Positions 34,588-43,166 are shown, numbered from the stretch's first letter. The stretch is DNA of 64,000 nucleotides from JACVRN01 sp036389255 (GCA_036389255.1 DASVQI010000036.1:186001-250000), one strand, 5' to 3'. The notes: a model not told the origin generated them from the sequence alone. A program made the numbers and translations.

Positions 34588-35520
34588 TTATTGGTAAGCG
34601 TTATTAGATTTCTGCTGGCTCCATTCTATAGTGTCTATGTTGGTGTGGTCGGCGGAGAGAATCTCGTCGCTCAGTATGTCCGTGCTGACGAGCGGGTTCA
34701 TCTCCACGCAGAAGACTATCTCGCCAAGCGGTTCGTCCGCGTCTTCGCGGTTCAGCGTCCTCAGCTCTGAGCTGAAATCATGCTGCTTCAGTATGCCCTT
34801 GATAACCGCGTGAGTCTCCACAAGGTTTCGCGTGGTCACCTTCAGCTCCATTGTCCTTGAAATCATCTCCTGCTCGCGGTACTCAAGCGCCCAGAGCAGC
34901 ACCAGCACGAAGAGGCTCAGGACGGCGGCCAATTCCCATCGTCCCACGCCGGTCGCCAGCCCGACCGCCAGACTCACGAGCAGAACCGTAATCTCTTTCG
35001 GGTCGCGTATGTTCGTGCGGAACCGCACGAGCGAGACGGCCGCGAAGATGCCGAAGGCGCGCGCGGCATTGTCGCCCACGACCATCATCAGCGCGGACGC
35101 GACAACGGCCAGCAGTATCTGCGTTTGCGCCACGAACAGGTTGCGCTTGAAGAGAACCGCGAACTTGCGCGGGCGAAACGCCAGCATGGAAGTCAAAAGC
35201 GCTGCCAGCGTCAGCCTGACCATCACGCGCAGGATAACGGTCGTCCATTTCTCCGGGTGAGAGGGGTCTGCGCCCGCGCCCGCGCCGAAAATCTCCGTGA
35301 AGAATGAACTCTCGCCTCGCTTCGCGGTTTGCGACTGAGTGTCCTGAGCGGGATTGTCCGATGCCTGATTCATCAGGGAAGGCTGCGGCGTGGCCGACGA
35401 TGCAGTCTCAACCGGAGGGCGGCCCAACGGCGGCCTGCCGAAGAAGTAGTAAGAGCCCAGAGCGCTTACCACAAAGACCGCCAGAATAATGGCGATTAAC
35501 CTCCCATTCTGTCTATTCAT
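34588..35520 (-). CDS. DUF4956 membrane protein
   Basis: A 310-residue inner-membrane protein: N-terminal anchor (about 8-27), a Ser/Pro/Gln-rich extracytoplasmic linker (about 30-90), then the DUF4956 core (about 95-220) with KRNLFVAQTQILLAVVASAL, NAARAFGIFAAVSLVRFRTN and IRDPKEITVLLVSLAVGLAT, and a cytoplasmic domain. In other bacteria DUF4956 genes neighbour VTC-type polyphosphate polymerases and CotH kinases. Here it is the last gene of a leftward operon behind ppk1 and two kinase-like exported proteins (19-nt gap), so a polyphosphate link is inferred. Confidence 0.87.
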   Translation of the reverse strand: MNRQNGRLIAIILAVFVVSALGSYYFFGRPPLGRPPVETASSATPQPSLMNQASDNPAQDTQSQTAKRGESSFFTEIFGAGAGADPSHPEKWTTVILRVMVRLTLAALLTSMLAFRPRKFAVLFKRNLFVAQTQILLAVVASALMMVVGDNAARAFGIFAAVSLVRFRTNIRDPKEITVLLVSLAVGLATGVGRWELAAVLSLFVLVLLWALEYREQEMISRTMELKVTTRNLVETHAVIKGILKQHDFSSELRTLNREDADEPLGEIVFCVEMNPLVSTDILSDEILSADHTNIDTIEWSQQKSNNAYQ

Positions 35521-35539
35521 ACGTTTTCACTCATCCTGC

Positions 35540-36550
35540 TTAAAGAGATGCAAGACCCGGTTCCGGAAGATTCACAAGCTCGTTTATTCTACGGCGCACG
35601 GCGTCAGTCATTATACGAACTTCCGCCGGGCTGTAATTGGCTGCGCGAAAGGCGTCCCCTATCTGCTGGTCTGACAGGCGCGAGAGCAGCCTGCCCAACC
35701 ATCTGGCATCCTCAAGAGCTATGTTCCTGAAGAGGCCGCTATTCTTACCATTGTAGCGGAAGGCCACGCGGTTGCCTTTGACTTTATCAATAAAGCCCGC
35801 CTTGGCGTAGTCTTTAGGGTTGTTGCGGCTGCGCGTGATGCGCCAGAAGAAGGGAAGACTGCCAATCTTGCCGAAGGTCGCGCCGAGGTCGCTGATGGCG
35901 TGCCGCGACTCGCCTATGCCGCGATTCGGCACAAAAAGGATTACGTTGTTGGAATCCTTTATGTCCCAGTTGTTCAGCAGGCCCATCATCACCACCAGCC
36001 CCTGAAGCTCTTTTGTGCCGACGAAGGGGTTTCGCTTCCATCTCCACTGGCCCCCTCGCTCTACGCCCTCGGGCCTTGCCTCGAAGCGCACGTTACCGAA
36101 GCCGTCGCCCTCGCAACGCTCAACCTTCTTTCTGGGCTTAGGCGCTCCCTGTATGTGCACGCAGGGGACAAGATAGTTAATCTCCGTCATGTAGCCTATG
36201 GCCCAGAGGAGGCGCACGGCCGCCGTCTCGCTCTGCGCCTCCTTGCCCAGCTTTGCCACCCACTCGCGCCCTCCCGCGTCGCGCACGCGGAACTTGGGCG
36301 AGTAGCCGCCGCTCTCGGTCTTGATGAAAGTGACGCTGCTCGTATCGGGCTTCATCTCTTCGCCGCCCGGCCCCAGAAAGAGATTGCGCGCGGCTATGTT
36401 GCCGGGGTCTCTCCAGATGACCGGCCTGCCCGTGGGAACCGTCTTCTTGCCCTTGCGCTTGCCGCCCTGAGCGAAGGTCGCGGGCGAAAAGCTAAAGAGC
36501 AGGACGCAGGCTAGAGCGAGCAGGGCTTGAAATTTTTTACTTCTACTCAT
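35540..36550 (-). CDS. exported protein with kinase-like motifs, paralogue A
   Basis: A 336-residue protein with a signal peptide (1-28, ending TFAQ) and a basic mature start. Motifs follow kinase order: a beta-Lys strand REWVAKLGKEAQ (Lys100), a helix with Glu108 (SETAAVRLLWAIGY), a catalytic-loop-like LLNNWDIKDSNN (Asp196, Lys198, Asn201/202), and a metal-binding-like SDLGATFGK (Asp221). This resembles the layout of HipA, PI4K-type or CotH kinases, but I do not recognise the family. It is about half identical to the neighbour at 36591. Activity is a hypothesis; a pseudokinase or sugar-binding protein is possible. Confidence 0.6.
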   Translation of the reverse strand: MSRSKKFQALLALACVLLFSFSPATFAQGGKRKGKKTVPTGRPVIWRDPGNIAARNLFLGPGGEEMKPDTSSVTFIKTESGGYSPKFRVRDAGGREWVAKLGKEAQSETAAVRLLWAIGYMTEINYLVPCVHIQGAPKPRKKVERCEGDGFGNVRFEARPEGVERGGQWRWKRNPFVGTKELQGLVVMMGLLNNWDIKDSNNVILFVPNRGIGESRHAISDLGATFGKIGSLPFFWRITRSRNNPKDYAKAGFIDKVKGNRVAFRYNGKNSGLFRNIALEDARWLGRLLSRLSDQQIGDAFRAANYSPAEVRIMTDAVRRRINELVNLPEPGLASL

Positions 36551-36590
36551 CTTCGTATTTCACCCCTTGATGACTTTTGCCTGATGGCAG

Positions 36591-37580
36591 CTATCGAGTG
36601 TTCGCGGACAGCGTGGACAACTGCGTGATTCTCTGCCGCACGGCCTGCCTTAAAAGCTGAACGTCTTCCGTAGAGAAGTTGCCCGCGCGGAAGGCGTCCT
36701 CTATCTGCTTGTCCGTAAGCTTTTCGAGCAGCCCGCCTATCCAGCGAGCGTCTTCGACCGTGATGCCGTTCATCAGCCCCTGATTCTTGCCGCCGTAGTT
36801 GAACTTCACCACGTTGCCCTGTACGCCCGTGACGAACTTGGTTTTGGCGTAGTCCTTAGGGTTGTTGCGGTTGCGAGAAAGGAAGCTGCCCGTCTTGCCG
36901 AAGGTCGCGCCGAGATCGCTCAGGATGTATTGCAGCTCGTCCTCGCCGCCCGTCAGGCTGGACGGGACGTATATCACCTTGTTGTTGGAGTCCTTCAAGT
37001 CCCAGTTGTTGATGAGCGCCATCATGATTATCAGGCCCTTCAACTCTCTGGAGCCCACGAAGGGATTGTTCGCCCATGCCCACTCGTCAAGTCGCTTGAT
37101 GCCTTCGGGCCTTGCTTCAAAGCGCGCGTTGGCGAAGCCGTTGCCCTCGCATCGCGGCACGTCCTTGGAAGGATTGGGCGCGCCGTTGACCTTCACGCAG
37201 GGGAAGAGATAGTGGATTTCCGACATGTAGCCTACGGCCCAGATAAGACGGGAGGCGGCTGTCTCCGGCTGCGCCTCCTTGCCGAGCTTAATGACCCAGA
37301 CTTTGCCCGCGCCGTCGCGCACGCGCATCCCGTAAGAGAAGCCTGTGGCGTCCTCTTCCACGAAGGTCAGGTTGCTGATGTCCGGCATCATATCGGAGCC
37401 GCCGGGGCCCGCGAGCAGGTCGCGCTGGGTTATGTCGCCGGGGTCTTTCCACAAGACGGGCTTGCCCGTCGGCTGGGTCTTAGACTTCTCGTCCTGCGCC
37501 AGCGCCGCAGAAGAGAAGAGAGCAAGTAACAGCAGGCACAGAGTTGCCCGCACCGAGTAGCGTTTGATTCGTTCGTTCAT
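36591..37580 (-). CDS. exported protein with kinase-like motifs, paralogue B
   Basis: A 329-residue paralogue of the previous gene, with signal peptide (1-29, ending ALAQ). The same landmarks are kept: VWVIKLGKEAQPET (Lys98, Glu106), INNWDLKDSNN (Asp194, Lys196, Asn199/200) and SDLGATFGK (Asp222), plus the shared blocks GKPVLWKDPGDI and NGFANARFEARPEG. A conserved cysteine pair (CVKVNGAPNPSK to RCEG) may form a disulfide, fitting export. The ATG at 37580 is chosen since GGAGAAGG lies just before it. Its gap to ppk1 is 21 nt. The motifs retained in both copies look catalytic, so selection has acted on them. Confidence 0.6.
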   Translation of the reverse strand: MNERIKRYSVRATLCLLLLALFSSAALAQDEKSKTQPTGKPVLWKDPGDITQRDLLAGPGGSDMMPDISNLTFVEEDATGFSYGMRVRDGAGKVWVIKLGKEAQPETAASRLIWAVGYMSEIHYLFPCVKVNGAPNPSKDVPRCEGNGFANARFEARPEGIKRLDEWAWANNPFVGSRELKGLIIMMALINNWDLKDSNNKVIYVPSSLTGGEDELQYILSDLGATFGKTGSFLSRNRNNPKDYAKTKFVTGVQGNVVKFNYGGKNQGLMNGITVEDARWIGGLLEKLTDKQIEDAFRAGNFSTEDVQLLRQAVRQRITQLSTLSANTR

Positions 37581-37601
37581 TACCTTCTCCACATTAACCT
37601 T

Positions 37602-39725
37602 TCAATGTTCTATGAAATATTCCTGACTGTCTATTTTCTCTTCGCCCGGCCCGGCCACTATGCGCTCGTAACTGCCGTCGCTTAAGAGTCGCCGCGCCTT
37701 GACGTTGTCGCGCAGGTAAATGCTCAAGACCTCGTCCACCAGATACTTCTTAAGCTCCGGGTCGTCAACGGGCGCGATAATCTCGACGCGGCGGTCGAAG
37801 TTTCGCGGCATCCAGTCTGCGCTCCCCGTATAAACTTCTTCTTCGCCCCCGTTGGCAAAGTAGAAGATGCGACTGTGCTCCAGAAAGCGGCCGACGACGT
37901 TCCTGACTTTGATGTTCTCGGACACACCCGGCACGCCCGGCTTGAGCATACATGTTCCGCGCACGATTAAATCTATGGCGACGCCCGCCTGCGAAGCTTC
38001 ATAGAAGGCGGCAATGACCTGCGGGTCTGCCAGGCGGTTGACCTTGACGATGATGCGCGCCGCGCGCCCTGCGAGCGCGTGAGCCGCCTCTCGCCGTATA
38101 AGCTCAATCGTTCTTTCTCGAAGGCTGCCGGGAGAGACAAGCAGCCTGCGGTACTTCTTATGCCGCGAGAATCCCGTCAGGTAGTTGAAGAGGTCTATCA
38201 CGTCCGTCCCTATCTCTTCGTTAGAGGTGAAGAGCCCGAGGTCTGTGTAGAAGCGGGAGGTCGTGGGATTGTAGTTGCCGGTGGCTACGTGAACGTAGCG
38301 GCGCAGGTCGTCTCCCTCGTTCCTGATGACGAGCGCGACTTTGCAGTGCGTCTTAAGACCTACCATGCCGTAGACGACGTGAACGCCCGAATCCTCCAAC
38401 TGCTTTGCCCATTCTATGTTGTTCTCTTCGTCAAAGCGGGCCTTGATTTCCACGAGCGCCGTCACCTGCTTGCCTTCCTCCACGGCCTTAATCAACATCT
38501 GCGGGATGGGCGAGTTCTTGCCCGTGCGGTAGAGGCAAATCTTGATGGCCACGACCTCCGGGTCGCTCACAGCGCTCTCAAGAAAGTTTGTGACGGCGTC
38601 ATAGGAGTGATAAGGATGATGAACCAGCACGTCATGCTTTCTGATGTAATCGAAGATGGGCTTTTTGCCCCTGAGCCTAGCGGGCGTAGTCGGCTTTAAT
38701 GGCTTGTCCTTAAGCTCCGGCCTGTCCAACTCGTAAAGCGGCATCAGGCGCGTGACATCAATCGGCCCTTCAATCCTGTAGACATCTTCGTCACTCAATT
38801 CCAGCTCATCGAGCAGCAGCTTTATCATATCCTCCGGCATTGATGTGGATACTTCGAGCCGCACGGGCAAGCCGAAGCGGCGCTTCCTCAATGCCTGCTC
38901 CATGCTGCGCAGCAGGTCGTTGGCCTTGTCCTCTCTTATCTCTTCGTCCGCGTCGCGCGTGACGCGAAACGTGTAGCAACGGCCCGGATGCATCCTCGGG
39001 AACAGCGTGCCGACGTTTGCCGCTATCAAATCTTCTACGAGCACGAACTTTGTCGCGGCCTTGCTCACGGGCACAAGGCGCGGGACGCGGGGCGGAATCT
39101 TGATGCGCGTAAATCTGGGCTCCGGGCTGCCCGTCAGCGACTGAGTGATGCCGTGCTCTTGCAGTGGGCCAACCATCAACGCGAGATTCAGAGAGAGCGC
39201 AGAGATGTACGGAAACGGGTGTCCGGGGTCAATCGCCTGCGGCGTCAGCAGGGGAAAGACCTTTCGCATAAAATATTTGTTGAGAATCGCGCGCTCAATC
39301 TCGGAGAGGGAATCATAAGGCGCAATCACTATGCCTTCACGCTCAAGCTCAGGGAGCACCTCCTTCATAAGGCATTGCGACTGTTCTTCTATGAGCGGAA
39401 GCACGCGCTCTCTGATGGCCTTCAACTGTTCTTCGGGCGTCATCCCGTCGGGCGAAAGCGCCGTCACGCCCTCCTCGAACGCCTCCTTCAACCCTGAGAC
39501 GCGAATCATGAAGAACTCGTCCATGTTGGAGGAGAAGATGGAGAGGAACTTGAGCCGCTCAAGCACGGGCTCGGTTTCGTCCGAAGCCTCTTCCAGCAGC
39601 CGGTGATAGAACTCCAGCAGGCTAAGCTCCCTGTTAAATAGAAAGGGGCTTATGTCGCTCAGGTCTACGGGCGAAAGAGCGCCTTGATTATTCTTCTTCC
39701 GTGCTGCTTGAGTGGTTCGCTTCAT
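37602..39725 (-). CDS. ppk1: polyphosphate kinase 1
   Basis: A 707-residue enzyme that builds inorganic polyphosphate from ATP. It shows the family layout: N-domain (about 25-130, FLFNRELSLLEFYHRLLEEA), head domain, and two phospholipase-D-like catalytic domains. DVLVHHPYHSYDAVTNFL, AIKICLYRTGKNSPI, KTHCKVALVIRNEGDDLRRY (the phosphoacceptor histidine region) and the ATP-site FANGGEEEVYTGSADWMPRN with FDRRVEI are intact. It leads a tight leftward operon with two kinase-like exported proteins and DUF4956. It is cytoplasmic; polyphosphate is a likely substrate or signal for the downstream genes. Confidence 0.97.
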   Translation of the reverse strand: MKRTTQAARKKNNQGALSPVDLSDISPFLFNRELSLLEFYHRLLEEASDETEPVLERLKFLSIFSSNMDEFFMIRVSGLKEAFEEGVTALSPDGMTPEEQLKAIRERVLPLIEEQSQCLMKEVLPELEREGIVIAPYDSLSEIERAILNKYFMRKVFPLLTPQAIDPGHPFPYISALSLNLALMVGPLQEHGITQSLTGSPEPRFTRIKIPPRVPRLVPVSKAATKFVLVEDLIAANVGTLFPRMHPGRCYTFRVTRDADEEIREDKANDLLRSMEQALRKRRFGLPVRLEVSTSMPEDMIKLLLDELELSDEDVYRIEGPIDVTRLMPLYELDRPELKDKPLKPTTPARLRGKKPIFDYIRKHDVLVHHPYHSYDAVTNFLESAVSDPEVVAIKICLYRTGKNSPIPQMLIKAVEEGKQVTALVEIKARFDEENNIEWAKQLEDSGVHVVYGMVGLKTHCKVALVIRNEGDDLRRYVHVATGNYNPTTSRFYTDLGLFTSNEEIGTDVIDLFNYLTGFSRHKKYRRLLVSPGSLRERTIELIRREAAHALAGRAARIIVKVNRLADPQVIAAFYEASQAGVAIDLIVRGTCMLKPGVPGVSENIKVRNVVGRFLEHSRIFYFANGGEEEVYTGSADWMPRNFDRRVEIIAPVDDPELKKYLVDEVLSIYLRDNVKARRLLSDGSYERIVAGPGEEKIDSQEYFIEH

Positions 39726-39800
39726 AGTTATAGTCGAATTACGGATTTTGCCATGACGGCTTGACCGCGACAGCCGGGAAGAGCCATTGAGAATTGAGAC

Positions 39801-39818
39801 ATATCAGAGCGCTGATAT
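39801..39818. other. perfect 18-bp palindrome, divergent ppk1 / exbD promoter region
   Basis: ATATCAGAGCGCTGATAT is a complete dyad between the divergent ppk1 and ExbD genes. Its size fits a dimeric repressor operator. No other copy was noticed. Confidence 0.4.
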
Positions 39819-39990
39819 TTATCTACTTACCAAGCCGGAAAAATTTCTATGACCTGAGTGTAACCTATTATTGCGCCGCCTCACAAAACCTCCGGCGGCT
39901 TTTACGGGAACTTTCCGGGCGAAGCATTGTCTATAGAGATTGGAAGCCGTGACCGCCCTGCGTGAGATGACAGGACAGGAGGCAAAGCTC

Positions 39991-40455
39991 ATGCGCCCGA
40001 AACAAGGTGATAATAGTACGCGGCCCTTCATTAACGTCACACCGCTTATAGACGTGCTGCTGGTGCTCCTGATTATCTTCATGGTGGCGATACCTCTGAG
40101 GCCGAGCCGCTTCAGGGCGCTGATTCCCACGCCGCTCAATACGGAAGCGCCGCCGGTAAAGATGCGTAATGACGGGCTTCGTGTGGATGTTCTGAGCGAC
40201 TTGCGACTGCAACTCAATGGTCAGGACGCGGGCACTGTGAATGACACGGGCGCTCTCAAGGGTATGCTGGCGGAGATTTTTCAGCAGCGCACCAGCTTAG
40301 GCTACACGAAGCCGGGCACAGACAGGATAGAGAAGACCGTCTTCGTCAAAGCGCCGCGCTCAATAAAGTACGGCGAGGTGGTAAAGGTCATTGACGGCAT
40401 AAAGGGCGCGGGGGCAGAGCCGATAGGCTTGCAGGTTGATGACCTGAAGCAATAA
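39991..40455 (+). CDS. ExbD/TolR-family protein
   Basis: A 154-residue biopolymer-transport subunit. Short cytoplasmic N-terminus, RPFINVTPLIDVLLVLLIIF as the single proton-relay helix with the essential Asp, then a periplasmic domain (about 55-150) ending VKVIDGIKGAGAEPIGLQVD. ATG 39991 is preferred: AGGAGG at 39977-39982 is 8 nt upstream and the conserved part begins just after; longer frames from TTG or GTG lack support. ExbD normally sits with exbB and tonB, but no exbB is here. A TonB-like protein is about 2 kb away on the other strand. It may pair with an ExbB encoded elsewhere. Confidence 0.93.
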   Translation: MRPKQGDNSTRPFINVTPLIDVLLVLLIIFMVAIPLRPSRFRALIPTPLNTEAPPVKMRNDGLRVDVLSDLRLQLNGQDAGTVNDTGALKGMLAEIFQQRTSLGYTKPGTDRIEKTVFVKAPRSIKYGEVVKVIDGIKGAGAEPIGLQVDDLKQ

Positions 40456-40477
40456 ACCTTATCCGATAAAATCTTAT

Positions 40478-40681
40478 TTAGGCCGTCTTGTCAGGCATCT
40501 CGGGCGCTCTGTGCTCTATGTCGTCATTCTTCATTTGCCCCAGACCCTGACCCGCCACTTTATCTTCCGTGCTTCTCTCGCCTATGGTCGCGGGACGCGC
40601 GCCCTTTGAATCGTTGACCGTCTCGCCCGAATCCGGCTGAGTCTGCGGCGCGCCGTCCTGCTGGTCGTATCGTTCGCTCAC
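40478..40681 (-). CDS. small acidic hydrophilic protein, unknown
   Basis: A 67-residue protein rich in Asp, Glu, Gln, Ser and Gly with no hydrophobic core; probably disordered. GTG at 40681 is chosen as start because GGGAGAGGAGAA lies 6 nt upstream; an upstream ATG gives a 17-residue extension with a different, hydrophobic composition. It is the sole minus-strand gene between exbD and the S41 protease. The function is unknown; such proteins often are stress or desiccation factors. Confidence 0.5.
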   Translation of the reverse strand: MSERYDQQDGAPQTQPDSGETVNDSKGARPATIGERSTEDKVAGQGLGQMKNDDIEHRAPEMPDKTA

Positions 40682-40747
40682 AAAAAGTTCTCCTCTCCCG
40701 ATGATTAAAGAGTAGCAGAAGCCATGCGCCATTTGTGTTGCCGTAAT

Positions 40748-42193
40748 CTATCTTTTTTGCGATTGCGCCTCTGCGCTGAGCCTTAAACGCTCGATTGCCC
40801 GCTCAATAATGCGGTCTTTTCCGGCGCGGATGTCCCTCTGGTCGGGCGTGATGATTTCATCCGGCGCGACGCCGTTTCCTTCAAGCCTCAGCCCTAGTCT
40901 CGTGCGATAGTCCATCTCGCTGACATCCAGCTCGCCCCCGTCCGGCAGCAGGTGGCGGCGGCGAATCGCCAGCACGCAGCCGCAGGTTCCAGTGCCTATG
41001 ACGGCCGCCCTTCGTGCCTCCTTGAGAGAGGCGACAAAGATTTCGGCGGCGCTCGCGGTACGCTCGCTGGTCAGTATGACTAGCCGACCATCGAAGCGGG
41101 CTATTGATTCTGCGGCCAGCAGCATGGCGGTGCGCGTCTGCGGCTCAATGACGACTTTGCCCGTGCGGTCTACGAAGCGGCCCAGCCCGGTGCGCGGCGA
41201 AAGAAAGGCCGAGACTACGTCGGTCATGGCCTCGGAGTCGCCGCCGCCGTTGTTGCGAAGGTCTATGACAAGCCCGCTTGCGCCCTGCAACCGTTTATGA
41301 AGGGCGCGCATGAAATCAATCGCTACTTTCCCTGTGAAGGAGTCGAAGCGGACTATGAAAAGCCGGTCGCGTGATTTTTCAATAACGAGTCTGGCGGTGC
41401 GGTCGCGCCACTGGCGTCGAAAGCTCGCGAAGCGCTCTTGCCCGTCGCCGCCCAGCCAGCCGACTCTGACGGTCGAGTCGGCAGCGCCCGCGAGCAGCGC
41501 CGACATAGCACGCGCACGGGCGGACTGGGGCGTGGATGCGCCCGTCACATCCCGTAGCTTCTTCATAAAGAGAGCGAGCGCGGGCTCGCCGTCAACGCTC
41601 GTGATGATGTCGCCTGCGCGCAAGCCTGCTCGCTCCGCTTCAGAGCCGCGCTCAATATTTGTGACGACAGGCTGGCCCGATACTTCGCGCACAGAGATGC
41701 CTGTGGTGATGATGCGCGGGTGCTGCCAGTCGAACTTCTCATCCGGCGAATAGACGCGCGTGTGCGAATCGCGCAGGCTCCCTATCATGCGCCGCAGCAC
41801 GGAATAGAACTCCTGCGAGTCTCTGGCCCCGGCAGCCTGCGCGCGAAAGCTCTCACGCGCCGCATCCCAGTCCATCCCATTGAAGGACTCGTCATAGTAG
41901 CGGTCGTGAATCGTCTTCCAAACGTCATCAAAGACAACCAGCCTGCCCTCACGCGTATCCGTAGAGACTGGCGCGTCGCCGCCTACGCCTGCCGCTACCG
42001 GCGAAGGCAATAGACAGAAGGTGAATGGCAGAAGCAGGAGGAAGAGCAGGCAGAGAAGACGCGGCAGGCTTGAGTGAAAGGCAAGTCCGGCCTCACCGCA
42101 GAGGCGGAGAGAGACGCGGAGGGGGCGCTGAGAAGATTCAACTCTCTCTGCGATACCTACGGCGTCTCTCCGCGCCTCTGCGGCGAACCTCAT
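40748..42193 (-). CDS. S41-family C-terminal-processing-type protease with PDZ domain
   Basis: A 481-residue exported serine protease. Hydrophobic segment LLCLLFLLLLPFTFCLL (about 46-62), the N-terminal S41 helical domain (about 85-160), a PDZ domain (about 165-255: ISVREVSGQPVVTNIERGSE, AGLRAGDIITSVDGEPAL), then the catalytic core (about 270-450) with LVIDLRNNGGGDSEAM and the active-site TSERTASAAEIFVASLKEAR (Ser and, downstream, Lys-bearing helix). The first about 40 codons (MRFAAEARRDAVGIAERVES) are written in the repeat at 42096-42183, so the true start may be different. Located just downstream of the TonB-like gene. Confidence 0.88.
   Translation of the reverse strand: MRFAAEARRDAVGIAERVESSQRPLRVSLRLCGEAGLAFHSSLPRLLCLLFLLLLPFTFCLLPSPVAAGVGGDAPVSTDTREGRLVVFDDVWKTIHDRYYDESFNGMDWDAARESFRAQAAGARDSQEFYSVLRRMIGSLRDSHTRVYSPDEKFDWQHPRIITTGISVREVSGQPVVTNIERGSEAERAGLRAGDIITSVDGEPALALFMKKLRDVTGASTPQSARARAMSALLAGAADSTVRVGWLGGDGQERFASFRRQWRDRTARLVIEKSRDRLFIVRFDSFTGKVAIDFMRALHKRLQGASGLVIDLRNNGGGDSEAMTDVVSAFLSPRTGLGRFVDRTGKVVIEPQTRTAMLLAAESIARFDGRLVILTSERTASAAEIFVASLKEARRAAVIGTGTCGCVLAIRRRHLLPDGGELDVSEMDYRTRLGLRLEGNGVAPDEIITPDQRDIRAGKDRIIERAIERLRLSAEAQSQKR
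42096..42183. repeat. inverted repeat (CCGCAGAGGCGGAGA type) inside the S41 gene 5' end
   Basis: The left arm at 42096-42119 begins CCGCAGAGGCGGAGAGA. The right arm at 42161-42183 is its approximate complement (GGCGTCTCTCCGCGCC.. ending CTGCGG). It lies in the first codons of the S41 protease frame. It resembles the intergenic element at about 27296-27365 (CACCGCGGAGACGCG). Confidence 0.6.
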
Positions 42194-42212
42194 CTCTCAA
42201 CAAGCTCGACTT

Positions 42213-43166
42213 TCATTTTTTATCTACAGGCGGCTTGCGGAAGTTGTAGCGTAGAAGCACCCGCATGGGGATGGGCTCGTCGTCGCGCATGGCCGGGCGA
42301 AAGTGCAACTGCCTGACTGTGCTGATGGTGGCTTCGTCCAGACCGAAGCCCGCCCAGCGCACGACCTCGACCTTTGAGACTTCGCCGTCCGCGCCTATAT
42401 CTACCTCAACGTCCACGGTCGCTTCGGCCTCCGCCTGCCGGGCGGTCTCAGGATAAGGCGGGCGCAGACGCCTGTAGGGAAGCGGAAGCCTTAACCCTTT
42501 CGCGCCTGTCACATCAACCGGCGCTTCTTCTATGAGAGGCGCTCGGCGGCCCACCGCCTCTGCGCGCATACGCATCTCGTCTTCCTGAGCGCGAGTGATG
42601 GCGGCCGCGTAGCGCCCTCGAACATCCTCGCCCGCCAGCCCTTTGAGCAGAGCTGCCGACGCCGCATCCGGCGTGGCCGCTCTATGGCTGGGTCGCTCCC
42701 AAGTGATTAGACGGCCCGTGCGCGAGCTAACAAGAAAAATCGAAGCGTACGCCTCGTAGTAGACGGAGCCGTCGGACGGCGAGCGCCGAAGAGTCTGCGC
42801 GTCGCCCGTGATGAAGAAATCAGCGCCGAGCGTTGCGCCAAGCCTGCGAGCTTCCTCAAGCGTCATGTTGAGCGAGCCCGCGTAGCCTGAGCCGCGCGCG
42901 GCCGCGCGCGCCTCTTCACGGTCGGAAAGCTCCAAGCCGTTAGCCTCTCGCACAGTCCGCCATAACCTGTCAGCCGCCCGCCGCCCCGTCTCCGTCTCAC
43001 CAAAATCAAGAACGGCCACGGTCGTCCTGCGCGCTGGGGCTTGTGCCTGCGCGGCTGCGACCGATAGATAGAGAAACAGAAGAGTAAGGCTAAAGCAGAA
43101 GAGGGCGCGCGCCTTTGAGCGCGTGTGACTGGCTCGTGAGTCGGTTGATAAAAGAGATGCTTTCAT
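42213..43166 (-). CDS. TonB C-terminal-domain protein with CsgG-like N-domain
   Basis: A 317-residue protein. Signal/anchor segment (about 20-44), a periplasmic domain (about 48-175) resembling the CsgG/peptidoglycan-associated curli-type fold (TTVAVLDFGETETGRRAADR, LGADFFITGDAQTL), and a TonB C-terminal domain (about 225-315: PYRRLRPPYPETARQAEAEA, VDIGADGEVSKVEVVRWAGF, HFRPAMRDDEPIPMRVLLRY). The TonB domain could touch TonB-dependent receptors, such as the one at 46334. The start at 43166 overlaps the upstream methyltransferase stop (ATGA), so the two are coupled. Confidence 0.82.
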   Translation of the reverse strand: MKASLLSTDSRASHTRSKARALFCFSLTLLFLYLSVAAAQAQAPARRTTVAVLDFGETETGRRAADRLWRTVREANGLELSDREEARAAARGSGYAGSLNMTLEEARRLGATLGADFFITGDAQTLRRSPSDGSVYYEAYASIFLVSSRTGRLITWERPSHRAATPDAASAALLKGLAGEDVRGRYAAAITRAQEDEMRMRAEAVGRRAPLIEEAPVDVTGAKGLRLPLPYRRLRPPYPETARQAEAEATVDVEVDIGADGEVSKVEVVRWAGFGLDEATISTVRQLHFRPAMRDDEPIPMRVLLRYNFRKPPVDKK

